Assembly: GCF_044628455.1 (NCBI RefSeq)
Contig: NZ_JBIYZW010000001.1
Location: 2,356,001 to 2,420,000 of the forward strand
From: Solirubrum sp044628455
GTDB taxonomy: Bacteria; Bacteroidota; Bacteroidia; Cytophagales; Hymenobacteraceae
Direction of reading: 5' to 3'
Length of the DNA: 64,000 nucleotides
Shown: positions 8,084 to 17,100 of the stretch, in pieces
How positions within the stretch are numbered: the stretch's first letter is position 1
Layout: every line of letters starts with the position of its first letter
Notes under the pieces: generated by a model
Databases searched by the model: none
What the model was told of the DNA's origin: nothing
Seen by the model: only the letters and a program-made list of their open reading frames with translations
Position numbers and translations under genes: made by a program

Positions 8084-9964
8084 GTGCCCGTGTTTCTGCC
8101 GCGTTTTCTGCTTTGTCTGCTGCTGCCGTGCCTGCTCCTGGGGGCCCTGGCCAGCCCGGCCGCGGCCCAGCAGACCGAGCCGGCCGACTCGCTGCGCAAC
8201 GCCCCGCTCGACTCCTTGCGCCGCCGCTTCGACCAGCAGCGGTTTCTGGGCGGGCTCAAGGCCTACACCAAGCGCAAGACCATCATGGGCAAGGCCGCCG
8301 CGGCCGTGTTCAACTTCACCGAGCGCCGCGAGGAGCAGGCCGGCCTCGACGCCACCCTACTTGACCGCCAGTACGACCGCCACAACTTCAAAACCGTGCG
8401 CCACATTGAGGTAGTGACCCTCGACGCGTTCGGCTACAGCATCAACGACTCGACCCGGCTGCCGCGCAACATCCTGGAGAAGGGCGGCAACGCGCTGCAC
8501 ATTAAAACCTCGCGCCGCAAAATCCGCAAGCTGCTGTTGTTCCGCCCCGGCGAGGAGCTGGAGCCCCAGGCCCTGGCCGAAACCGAGCGTCTGCTGCGCC
8601 AGACCGACTTCATTCTGGACGCGCGCGTGCTGGTGAACGAGCGCACTACCACCGCCGACAGCGTCGACCTGAAGGTTATCACCAAGGACAACTTCAGCAT
8701 CAGCGCCGGCTTTCAGCTGCGCGACGTGGGCTCGGGCATTCTGAGCTTGCGCGACAAGAACTTCCTGGCCCGGGGCCACGACTTCCGCAACCGCTTTTCC
8801 TACGGGCTGAACAATCCCCAGGGCTGGGCCTACGAGGGGGGCTACACCGTGCCCCTGCGCAACTACCTGGTGGCCCAGGCCCGCTACCGCAACATCTGGC
8901 AGTTCGAGGAAAAGGGCGCCTCGCTGTCGCGGGGCTTCGTGTCGGTAAACACCCAGTACGCCTACTCGGTGGGCCTCTCGCAGTACGAGCAGGGCTTGCT
9001 GGTGAGTCCTTCGGGTGAGCAGCCCGAGGTGTTCACGCCCCTGGGCTACAACGTGGCCGACGCCTGGCTGGGCCGCTCGTTCCGCCTGCGCAGCTACGAC
9101 CTCAACTTCGACAACCCCGCCCGCCTGATCCTGGCCTCGCGCCTGGTGCAGACCAGCTACACCAAGCGGCCCAGTCCGGGCTGGGGCAACAGCACCCTGG
9201 CCCTGGTGGGATTGGGCTACAGCGTGCGCCACTACTACAAGGACCGCTACCTGTTCGGCTTCGGGCGCACCGAGGACGTGCCCACCGGCACGCTGCTCAC
9301 CGTAACGGGCGGCTACGACTTCAACCAGAATGGCAACCGTCCCTACGTGGGGCTGCGCGTAGCCGGGGCCGGTTTCAGTCCCTTGCGCGGCTACCTGTAT
9401 CTGAGCGGCGAGGTGGGCCGCTTTCTGCGCCGCGGGCAGTGGCAGCAGGGTACGCTCAACGGCGAGGCGCTGGCCTTTACCCGCCTCTACCACACCGGCA
9501 ACTGGCAGTGGCGCCACTTTTTCTGGACCCGCGCCCTCATCGGCCTCGACCGCCTGCCGGGCGAGCTGCCGCTGGGCATCGAGGGCGAGCGGGGCCTACG
9601 CGGCTTCGAGCCCGACGCGCTGCTGCGGGGCTCCAGCCGCTTCGTGGTCAATTACGAAACCAACGTGTTCACGCCCGTTTCCTTCCTGGGCTTCCGCCTG
9701 GCCGGGGTGGCCTTTCTCGACGCGGCCTGGCTGAGCACCGACGGCCGCGAGTGGCCCTTCCGCCAGAAGCCCTACACCGGCTTCGGCCTGGGCTTGCGCT
9801 TCCGCAACGAATACCTGGCGGTGCGCACCATCCAGATCATCTTCGGCTTCTACCCCCGCGGCGTGACCGATGCCCGCGGCCTGCGCATCTTCGAGTCGTC
9901 GCGCAACTACTACCAGTTCAATGATTTCAGCTTCGGCCAGCCCGGCATCACGCGGTACGAATGA
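8084..9964 (+). CDS. Omp85-like outer-membrane protein (BamA/TamA superfamily)
   Basis: 626 aa from a GTG at 8084, with a signal peptide ending near ASPAAAQQ. Residues ~110-210 look like a POTRA-type domain (IRKLLLFRPGEELEPQALAE, then ILDARVLVNE and DLKVITKD). The remainder is a run of amphipathic, aromatic-rich strands, including LRDKNFLARGHDFRNRF and GLRGFEPDALLRGSSRFVVN near residue 505, which resembles the conserved barrel signature of Omp85 proteins. It would sit in the outer membrane. Whether it inserts proteins, exports lipids or acts as a surface protein cannot be told; a single POTRA-like unit makes it different from canonical BamA. It is the first gene after a structured, AT-richer gap. 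Confidence 0.75.
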   Translation: MPVFLPRFLLCLLLPCLLLGALASPAAAQQTEPADSLRNAPLDSLRRRFDQQRFLGGLKAYTKRKTIMGKAAAAVFNFTERREEQAGLDATLLDRQYDRHNFKTVRHIEVVTLDAFGYSINDSTRLPRNILEKGGNALHIKTSRRKIRKLLLFRPGEELEPQALAETERLLRQTDFILDARVLVNERTTTADSVDLKVITKDNFSISAGFQLRDVGSGILSLRDKNFLARGHDFRNRFSYGLNNPQGWAYEGGYTVPLRNYLVAQARYRNIWQFEEKGASLSRGFVSVNTQYAYSVGLSQYEQGLLVSPSGEQPEVFTPLGYNVADAWLGRSFRLRSYDLNFDNPARLILASRLVQTSYTKRPSPGWGNSTLALVGLGYSVRHYYKDRYLFGFGRTEDVPTGTLLTVTGGYDFNQNGNRPYVGLRVAGAGFSPLRGYLYLSGEVGRFLRRGQWQQGTLNGEALAFTRLYHTGNWQWRHFFWTRALIGLDRLPGELPLGIEGERGLRGFEPDALLRGSSRFVVNYETNVFTPVSFLGFRLAGVAFLDAAWLSTDGREWPFRQKPYTGFGLGLRFRNEYLAVRTIQIIFGFYPRGVTDARGLRIFESSRNYYQFNDFSFGQPGITRYE

Positions 9965-10174
9965 GTTGTTGGTTGTTCGTTGTTCGTTTCTGGTTGTTGG
10001 TTTTTCGGGCACTGATGGCAAACACCGCTACGCGTTTGCGGCGGGTGGGGCGGATAGTTTAAGCAAAGGGTGACAATGCGGCCGGGGTTGCGGAACTTCG
10101 CCCCCGCCGGCGCGGCCTGCGTATTCTGCCCACCTCCCCGCTCCCATCAGCGGGCAGCTGACAACCGGCAACTC
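9963..10174. repeat. Gene-end inverted repeat around the 9965-10197 gap
   Basis: GAGTTGTTGGTTGT (9963-9976) begins inside the stop codon of the upstream gene and pairs, with two mismatches, with ACAACCGGCAACTC (10161-10174) shortly before the next gene. The left end continues as a GTTGTT-rich low-complexity run to about 10005; the right end continues with a second TGACAACTGACC unit. The middle shows no gene. Confidence 0.55.
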
Positions 10175-10197
10175 CCACCTGACAACTGACCCTTCCC

Positions 10198-11028
10198 ATG
10201 CTCCTCGGTGACTACAACGAACTGGAAGTAGCGCGCTTCGTCGAATTCGGCGTGTACCTGACTTCCGACGACGGCGACATTCTCATGCCCGACCGCTACG
10301 TGCCGGCCGGCATTCAGGTGGGCGACGCAGTGCGCGTGTTCGTGTACCGCGACTCGGAAGACCGCCTGGTGGCCACCACCGAAACCCCGCTGGCGCGGGT
10401 GGGCGAGTTTGCCGCCCTCACCGTGCGCGACGTGACCGGCATCGGCGCCTTTCTCGACTGGGGCCTGCCCAAGGATTTGCTGCTGCCGCTGCGCAACCAG
10501 CCCAAGCGCGTGAAAGCCGGCGACAAGGTGCTGGTGTACATCTACGTCGACGAGGTGTCGGACCGCATTGTGGCCACGGCCAAGTGGGAGAAGTTTACCG
10601 ACCGCGAGCCCACGCTGCAGCCCGGCGAGCAGGTGGAGCTGGTGGTGGGCGGCCAGAGCGAAATGGGCTACGCCGCGCTGGTCAACAAGCGCTACCTGGG
10701 CATGCTCTACCGCAACGAGGTGTTTCGCCTGCTGAGCGTGGGCGACGAGCTGCCCGGCTTCGTGCGCCAGCTGCGCCCCGACGGCAAGCTCGACGTGAGT
10801 TTGCAGCGCCAGGGCTTCGACGAGGCCCTGGCCGCGGCCGAAACGCTGCTGCAGGCCCTGCGCAAGGCCGGCGGCACCCTGCCCCTCTCCGACAAGAGCG
10901 AGCCGGAAGACATTTACCGCCGCCTGGGCATGAGCAAGAAGGTGTTCAAGAAAGCCCTGGGCACGCTTTACCGCCGCGGCGCCGTGCAACTGGCCGACGA
11001 CCACACCCGTCTGCTGAGCGAAGAGTAA
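10198..11028 (+). CDS. CvfB/YitL-like S1 RNA-binding protein
   Basis: 276 aa from the ATG at 10198. The protein starts MLLGDYNELEVARFVEFGVY, the family's usual opening, and is built of tandem S1-like OB folds: residues ~5-60, a second one around VRDVTGIGAFLDWGLPKDLLLP (~80-140), a third near residue 150-210, and a C-terminal winged-helix segment (SEPEDIYRRLGMSKKVFKKA). CvfB proteins are cytoplasmic RNA-binding regulators; the Staphylococcus member affects virulence gene expression. Here the targets are unknown. The gene is followed after 74 bases by the SDR-like gene on the same strand, so they may be co-transcribed. Confidence 0.88.
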   Translation: MLLGDYNELEVARFVEFGVYLTSDDGDILMPDRYVPAGIQVGDAVRVFVYRDSEDRLVATTETPLARVGEFAALTVRDVTGIGAFLDWGLPKDLLLPLRNQPKRVKAGDKVLVYIYVDEVSDRIVATAKWEKFTDREPTLQPGEQVELVVGGQSEMGYAALVNKRYLGMLYRNEVFRLLSVGDELPGFVRQLRPDGKLDVSLQRQGFDEALAAAETLLQALRKAGGTLPLSDKSEPEDIYRRLGMSKKVFKKALGTLYRRGAVQLADDHTRLLSEE

Positions 11029-11102
11029 GCCGGTAACCTTCGGCCGCCGGGTGCGTTGGGAAAGGCGCCCGGCTTTCCATTCCCTGAACTCCACCGCCCC
11101 GT

Positions 11103-11789
11103 ATGGTCCCCACGTCGGATCTGAAAAAAACCGCCCTCATTGCCGGCGCCACCGGCCTGGTGGGCAGCTACCTGCTGCCGCTGCTGCTGCAAAGCGACCG
11201 GTACGCCAAGGTTATTTCCATCGGCCGCCGCGCCCTGCCGCTGGTGCACCCCAAGCTGGAGCAGCGCGTGGTCGACTTCGAGCGGCTGGAGGATCTGCGC
11301 CTGAGCTTGATTGCCGACGACGTGTACTGCTGCCTGGGCACCACCATGCAGCAGGCCGGCTCGCGCGAGGCCTTCTACCGCGTCGACTACCTCTACGTGG
11401 TGAAGCTGGCCGCCCTGACGGCCTCCAACTTCGCGGCCCAGTTCATGGTGGTATCGGCCATGGGCGCCGACGCCGACTCGCGCATCTACTACAACCGCGT
11501 GAAGGGCGACATGGAAGCGGCCGTGCGCCAGACGCCGTTTCGGGCCGTGCACATTTTCCGTCCCTCGCTGCTGCTGGGCCAGCGCAGCGCGCAGCGCACC
11601 GGCGAAAAGCTGGGCGCCCTGGTGCTGAAGGTGCTCAACCCGCTGCTGATTGGTCCGCTGCGCCCCTACCGCGCCATTTCGGCCGAAGCCGTGGCCCAGG
11701 GCATGCTCAACGCGGCCCGGCAGGAAGGCGGCGGCGTACGCACCTACTCCTCCGACGTCATTGCCCGGGGCATCTCGCCCACGGCCTGA
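11103..11789 (+). CDS. NAD(P)H-binding short-chain oxidoreductase (HTATIP2/YwnB-like)
   Basis: 228 aa from the ATG at 11103. The N-terminal Rossmann motif is GATGLVGSYL (residues ~16-25). Further features are VYCCLGTTMQQAGSREAFY, the strand VVSAMGAD, and a YYNRVKGDME segment that supplies the Tyr-x3-Lys-like pair of extended SDR enzymes (around residue 133). The C-terminal half includes FRPSLLLGQR. The fold predicts a cytoplasmic NAD(P)-dependent reductase or a redox-sensing relative; no substrate is apparent. It probably reads through from the CvfB-like gene 74 bases upstream. Confidence 0.85.
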   Translation: MVPTSDLKKTALIAGATGLVGSYLLPLLLQSDRYAKVISIGRRALPLVHPKLEQRVVDFERLEDLRLSLIADDVYCCLGTTMQQAGSREAFYRVDYLYVVKLAALTASNFAAQFMVVSAMGADADSRIYYNRVKGDMEAAVRQTPFRAVHIFRPSLLLGQRSAQRTGEKLGALVLKVLNPLLIGPLRPYRAISAEAVAQGMLNAARQEGGGVRTYSSDVIARGISPTA

Positions 11790-11867
11790 AATTGCACTGG
11801 CATCCGTATGTTTGTCGATCAAAGAGCCTCTTTCAGGCTTTAATTCCGCAAACATTTGACTTTTGCC

Positions 11868-12500
11868 ATGAAAAAACCCGCGCTCATCCTAGTTTTCCTG
11901 AGTCTGCTGCTGGCCGCGGCCCCGGTTTCGGCCCAAACCCAGAAAACCGCCGGCAAGCCCGGCGCCAAGTCCACGGGTAAGGGTTCAGGTAAGAACTCGG
12001 GCAAGAGCAGCGGCGGCGCGGGCTACCAGACCGGCATCGGGCTGCGCGGCGGCGGCTACGCCTCGGGCCTGACGGTGAAGCACTTCATGGGCGGCAAAAA
12101 CAATGTGGCCATTGAGGGTCTGCTCACCACCGAGTACTACGCCAAGGGCGCCCGCCTCACGGTGCTGCTGGAAAAGCATTTCCCGCTGCTGCCCGAGGTC
12201 AAAAACCTGCAGTGGTACGTGGGCGGTGGCATGCACCTGGGCGCCTACCGCCGCTACAACTACTACACCGTGGGCTACCGCCTGCGCGGCAAAAAGCACA
12301 AGGACTACTACTACGTGCAGTACTACGGCGACGACAAACTCTACCCCGTGTTCGGCGCCGACCTGGTACTAGGCCTGGAGTACAAAATCGACGACCTGCC
12401 GCTGACCGTGGGTGTGGACTACAAACCCTACTTCGATATCTACGACGGCGCCAGCGGCCTCTACAACGACGCGGCCCTGAACGTGCGCTTTACCTTTTAG
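11868..12500 (+). CDS. Secreted outer-membrane beta-barrel protein
   Basis: 210 aa from ATG 11868 (MKKPALILVF), chosen over an in-frame ATG at 11856 because it gives a standard signal peptide ending at PVSAQ. A Lys/Gly/Ser-rich linker (residues ~24-50) precedes alternating-residue strands rich in Tyr and Gly, ending NVRFTF with a terminal Phe, typical of small outer-membrane barrels. There is no catalytic motif. A perfect -7-like box TATGTTTG (11807-11814) lies upstream, without a clear -33 partner. A strong terminator follows the stop. Function unknown. Confidence 0.8.
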   Translation: MKKPALILVFLSLLLAAAPVSAQTQKTAGKPGAKSTGKGSGKNSGKSSGGAGYQTGIGLRGGGYASGLTVKHFMGGKNNVAIEGLLTTEYYAKGARLTVLLEKHFPLLPEVKNLQWYVGGGMHLGAYRRYNYYTVGYRLRGKKHKDYYYVQYYGDDKLYPVFGADLVLGLEYKIDDLPLTVGVDYKPYFDIYDGASGLYNDAALNVRFTF

Positions 12501-12524
12501 GGCGCGGCGCCAACGTTGCCCGCC

Positions 12525-12558
12525 AAACGGCCGTGGAATCTTCCACGGCCGTTTTTTT
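12525..12558 (+). terminator. Rho-independent terminator after the beta-barrel gene
   Basis: Perfect 14-bp arms AAACGGCCGTGGAA / TTCCACGGCCGTTT with a two-base loop, followed by a run of T to 12558, 25 bases after the stop codon. Confidence 0.9.
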
Positions 12559-12672
12559 GTGCCCACGCCCCATCCTAAAACCGACTTGGGTACAGCAGAC
12601 CGGCACCAGCAACGGCGAATACTTAGCCAGGCTCCTAGTCGATAATTACAACAAATTGCTATTTTTTATAAA

Positions 12673-12692
12673 AATACCTGCATTCAGGTATT
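12673..12692. promoter_or_regulatory. Palindrome AATACCTG-N4-CAGGTATT upstream of cassette A
   Basis: A perfect 8-bp inverted repeat with a four-base loop in the only AT-rich stretch for several kilobases (about 12635-12745). A second inverted repeat, TATTGCA (12689-12695) and TGCAATA (12702-12708), overlaps its right arm. The site overlaps the proposed -33 box and resembles the palindrome AAATACC..GGTATTT at 20525-20546, so both may be bound by the same regulator. Confidence 0.5.
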
Positions 12693-12721
12693 GCATCTTA
12701 CTGCAATAAAGCACAAGTTTA
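12691..12721 (+). promoter_or_regulatory. Putative promoter of cassette A
   Basis: TTGC (12691-12694), 19 bases, then CAAGTTTA (12714-12721), two mismatches from TAnnTTTG. The same arrangement, TTGC-N20-CAATTTTA, precedes cassette B at 28742-28773, which supports a shared promoter type. Transcription would begin about 70 bases before the PID-CTERM gene. Confidence 0.4.
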
Positions 12722-12799
12722 GCGTCGCAGGATTCAATTATTCGATTGCCTGCCCGCTTGCCGCCTACGCGGTTTCCACCTCCCACAACCCGTTTGCTT

Positions 12800-13009
12800 A
12801 TGTCTCACTTCTGCTCTTCCCGCCGCTGGCGGCGGTGGTCAGTGCTATTGACCCTGCTGTGCTGCTCCTCGCTGGCCCAGGCCCAGGGCAACCCCGGCTC
12901 GGGTGGCCCTGAGCCCGGCCAGCCCACGGCCGTGCCCCTCGACGGGGGCGCGTCCCTCTTGCTTGCGGCCGGTGCGGCTTACGGCCTGCGGCGTCTGCGC
13001 CGCCGCTAA
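12800..13009 (+). CDS. PID-CTERM protein-sorting domain peptide (cassette A)
   Basis: 69 aa from the ATG at 12800. An N-terminal signal peptide (to about LAQAQ) is followed by only ~22 residues of Gly/Pro-rich mature sequence (GNPGSGGPEPGQPTAV), then the tripartite tail: PLDGG, a short hydrophobic helix ASLLLAAGAAYGL, and the basic end RRLRRR. This is the PID-CTERM architecture named in Bacteroidota, with Leu in place of Ile. By analogy with PEP-CTERM/exosortase and rhombosortase tails it should be held in the inner membrane and cleaved or transferred by a sorting enzyme; that enzyme is not in this window. Signal peptide and tail together take up most of the protein. The beta-helix gene follows 46 bases later. 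Confidence 0.8.
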   Translation: MSHFCSSRRWRRWSVLLTLLCCSSLAQAQGNPGSGGPEPGQPTAVPLDGGASLLLAAGAAYGLRRLRRR

Positions 13010-13055
13010 GCCTCTCACTTCACCTCTTCCAACCATTTCACCCGTTCTTGCTCCT

Positions 13056-14096
13056 ATGAAAAAGTTCTCCGCTTTCCTGCTGCTGGTTTCGGCCCTGATG
13101 CTGGCCGGTCTGAACGCCGCCGACGCCCAGACCATTCGCCGCGTCAACAACACCCCGGGCATCACCGGGGCCAACATCTACACCACCCTGCAGGCCGCCC
13201 ACGACGCGGCCAGCGCCGGCGACTTCATTTATCTGGAGCCCTCGTCCATCTCCTACGGCAACCTGACCTGCGTACGGCCGCTGACCATCATTGGCAACGG
13301 CTACTTCCTGACCGAAAACACCGGCCTGCAGTTGGATGTCCGCGACTCGGAAACCGGCACTATCAGCTTCGCCGCGGGTAGTGCGGGTTCGCGCATTACG
13401 GGCTGCGTCATCACCACTCTCTACATTGGCGCCAGCAATGTCACGGTAGAGCGCAACCGCATTACCAGCCAGCTTTACATCGGCTACAATCCCCAGATCG
13501 GGTCGGTAACGGTCAGCAACATCATCGTTCGGCAGAACTACTCGCCTGGCAACTTCTACTTATACCCAGGCAGCAGCGCCCCGGTGAGCAACGTCAACAT
13601 TTCCAACAATATCATTCATAACGGCATCAGCACGCCAACTGCCCAGTATGCCAGCATGACCGGTATCCTCATTGCCAACAACGTGCTGGGCCGCGCCGAC
13701 GGGGCCACCACGGGCGAGCTGCAGGTCGACAATGCAGTCATCAAAAACAACTACATCACCCGCGCTGCTGCTACCTACACGCCGCGCAACAACGCCGCCA
13801 CCTACAACATCGGCGCGGGCACCCAGTTTGGCACCAGCAACGGCAACCAGCAGAACGTGCTGCCCACCTCCGTGTTTGTAGGCAGCACGGCCTCGACCGA
13901 TGGCGAGTACCAGCTGCGGGCCGGCAACAACCCCGCCCGCGGCACCGGGGAAAGCGGCGTCGACGTGGGGGCCTTTGGCGGGGCCGTGCCCTACCGCCTC
14001 TCGGGCATTCCCAACGTGCCCACCATCTACGAGTACAACCAGTCGGTTTCGGGCAACACCCTGAACGCGACCATCAGCACGCGCTCCAACAACTAG
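13056..14096 (+). CDS. Secreted right-handed parallel beta-helix-like protein (cassette A)
   Basis: 346 aa from ATG 13056. The signal peptide ends near NAADAQ. It is followed by TIRRVNN, ITGANIYTTLQAAHDAA and AGDFIYLEPSS, the usual cap of pectate-lyase-like helices, and then about eight coils of ~20-25 residues rich in Asn, Val, Ile and Gly (SNVTVERNRI, NIIVRQNY, VNISNNIIH, ILIANNVLG, AVIKNNYI). The late part contains AGNNPARGTGESGVDVGAFGG, and the protein ends in a conserved STRSNN tail. There is no T9SS domain, lipobox or membrane anchor. No catalytic residues of known lyases can be assigned, so it is more likely structural or sugar-binding. The paralog is at 29094-30068. The gap to the giant gene is 23 bases. 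Confidence 0.8.
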   Translation: MKKFSAFLLLVSALMLAGLNAADAQTIRRVNNTPGITGANIYTTLQAAHDAASAGDFIYLEPSSISYGNLTCVRPLTIIGNGYFLTENTGLQLDVRDSETGTISFAAGSAGSRITGCVITTLYIGASNVTVERNRITSQLYIGYNPQIGSVTVSNIIVRQNYSPGNFYLYPGSSAPVSNVNISNNIIHNGISTPTAQYASMTGILIANNVLGRADGATTGELQVDNAVIKNNYITRAAATYTPRNNAATYNIGAGTQFGTSNGNQQNVLPTSVFVGSTASTDGEYQLRAGNNPARGTGESGVDVGAFGGAVPYRLSGIPNVPTIYEYNQSVSGNTLNATISTRSNN

Positions 14097-14119
14097 GGCC
14101 CGTTAGCTCTCGGCTGGTT

Positions 14120-17100
14120 ATGCACCTTCTGCATCTGCTTTTGCGGCAGGGCTGGCTTCGGCTGGTCTGGCTGCTGGCAGCCGTGGCGGCGTTATCGCCC
14201 CTGGCTGCCCAAACTCCACCCAACCTCGACCGGGTGGAGTACTTCATCGACACCGACCCCGGCCACGGCAGCGCCACGGCCGTAACCCTGCCCGCGTCGC
14301 CCAGCGCCACGCTGGCCAACCTCACGTTTCCCGTCAGCCTGAGCGCCATCAGTCCCGGCTTTCACAACCTGTTCATCCGCTCGCGGGCGGTGGGCGGCGC
14401 CTGGAGCCAAACCAGCAAGCAGCTGCTGTACGTGGGCGAAAGCGGCCCCGGCGCCGGCCCGGTGCCGGCCCTGAACCGACTGGAATACTTCATCGACACC
14501 GACCCTGGGCACGGCAGCGCTACCGCCGTAACCCTGCCCGGCAGCCCGGGCACCGCGCTCAGCAACTTCACTTTTGCCGTACCCCTGAGCAGCGTGGGCG
14601 GGGGCTTCCACGCCCTCTACATCCGCTCGCGTGATGCCAACGGGGGCTGGAGCCAGACCCAGCGGCGCATCTTCTACGTGGAGCCAACCTCGAGCACCGC
14701 GCCCCCGGCCAACCTGACGGCCCTGGAGTACTTCGTGGATACCGACCCCGGCCACGGCAACGCCACCAGCGCCCCCATTGCGGGCGGCGGCACCAACGCC
14801 ACCGGCGTGAGCTTCTCGGTGGGGCTGGGCGCGCTCAGCTCGGGCTTTCACACCCTGTACTACCGCACCCGCGACGCGGCCGGCAAGTGGAGCCAGACCC
14901 AGCACCGCATTTTCTACGTGGACGACCCCAACGTAGCCGCGGCGCCGAACATCACCAAGGCCGAGTACTTCTTCGACACCGACCCCGGCTACGGCAGCGG
15001 CGTGAACATTGCCATTGCCACCCCGGCGCCGGTACTCAGCAACCTCAACATCCTGGCCGACGCCACCGCCCTGGCCGACGGGGAGCACCGCCTTTACGTG
15101 CGCAGCCGCGACGCCAACGGCCGCTGGAGCATGGTGATTCCAGGCCGCGTATTCCGCAAAAACGGCTGCGCGGTATCGAGCAACCTGGCGGCCGGACTGC
15201 CGGCGGCCAGCTACTCCCAGTCGGGCTCGTCGGTGGGCAGCGCCGAGCAGGTGTTCAACGGCGGCAGCTGGACCTACTCGACCAACAACGACTACTTCGT
15301 GCGGGCCGACCTGGGCACGCCGCGCACCATCTCGGAAGTGCGTATGACGGCCCGCCCCTCCACGGCCACCAACGGCACGGTGCGGGTGGAAACCTCGACC
15401 AACCTGAACACCTGGACCACGCAGCGCACCTTCACCGGGCCCTTCACCAACGGACAGGAGCTGGTGGCCTCGTTTGATACTGCGCCCATTGCCAACGTGC
15501 GCGGCGTGCGGGTAGTGGTCAACTGGGCCACGGCGGCCTCGGCCCTGGAAGACGTGAGCGTCTACAACTTCGACTGCCCGGCCCAGCCGCCCATCGTGAG
15601 CAGCTTCACGCCCTCGGGCGGCTCGCCCGGCACGGTGGTTACGCTCACCGGCCAGTACTTCACGGGCGCCACGGCGGTAACCTTCAACGGCGTGGCGGCC
15701 ACGGCTTTCACTGTCAACTCGGCCACCCAGCTCACGGTGACGGCGCCGGCGGCGGGCACTTCGGGGCAGATCTGCGTGACCACGCCCGGCGGCACTGGCT
15801 GCTCGGCGGCCAGCTACACCTTCCCGCCCACCATTGCGGTGGGCACGGTGTCGCCCACGCCGCTGTGCGCCGGCGTCACGCTGCTGCTGGTGCCCTTCAC
15901 CACCAACACCACGGCCTACGCGGCGGGCAACCAGTTTAAGTTTCAGCTCTCCGACGCCAACGGCGTGTTTACGGCCGGCTCGCGGCTCTACGGCACGCTC
16001 ATCAGCTCGTCGGCTACCGGCGGCACCCTGCGCGACTCGGTGGCGCTGCGCACCCCGCCCGGCAGCGGCTACCGCGTGCGCGTGGTGGCCTCGAACCCGG
16101 CCATTGTGAGCCCAGCCAACGCCCAGGACCTGACCATCAACGCCACGCCGCTGACCCAGGCCGGCTCCAACTCGCCGGTGACTTTCGGCAATACCATTGC
16201 GCTGACGGCCGGTCCGGCCTATCCCGGGGCCACCTACCAGTGGAGCGGCCCGGCGGGCTTCAGCTCGACCCAGCAGAACCCGCAGCGCACCGGCGCCAAC
16301 CCGGGCATGAGCGGCCGCTACACCGTCACCGTCACGCTGGGCGGCTGCACCTACTCGGCCTTCACCGACGTGAGCGTGCTGAACGCCCCGACGCCCGTGA
16401 TTACGCTGACCGGCACCACCGCTGGCTTCTGCCCCGGCACCAGCAATGCCGAGCCGTTTAGCGTGACGGTGGGCACCTTGCAGGGCGGCAATACCCTCAC
16501 CCTGCAGCTCTCGGACGCCAGCGGCTCGTTTGCCACGCCGGTAAGCGTGGCCGCCATTGGCTACTCGGGCCAGGGCAACGGCAGCATTGGCTTCAGTTTG
16601 CCCACCGGCACGGCGCCGGGCAGCGGCTATTTGCTGCGCCTCGTGAGCAGCAACCCGGCCGTGACCAGCAACACCCGCGCCATTACCGTGCGGGCGCTGC
16701 CCACGGCCCAGGCCACCAGCAACTCGCCGGTGGTCTACGGCGGCACCCTGCAGCTGAACACGCCCACCGTAGCCAACGCTACTTACCAGTGGAGTGGCCC
16801 GGCGGGCTTCAGCTCGACCCAGCAGAATCCGCAGCTGCCGAATGCCACGCCCAGCAACTCGGGCACCTACTCGCTGACGGTAACCGGCCAGAACGGCTGC
16901 ACGGCCCAGAGCGCGGTGGCCGTTACGGTGCAGGCGCCCACCCAGCCCCTGCTGTCGTTGACTTCGTTTGGCGGCACCTACTGCGCGGGCGCGGCTTCGG
17001 CGGTGAACTTCACGGTGAACGGCCTGAGCTTCGCGGCCGGCAACGTGCTCACGGCCCAGCTCTCCGACGCCAGCGGCTCGTTTGCCACCCCGGTTGCCAT

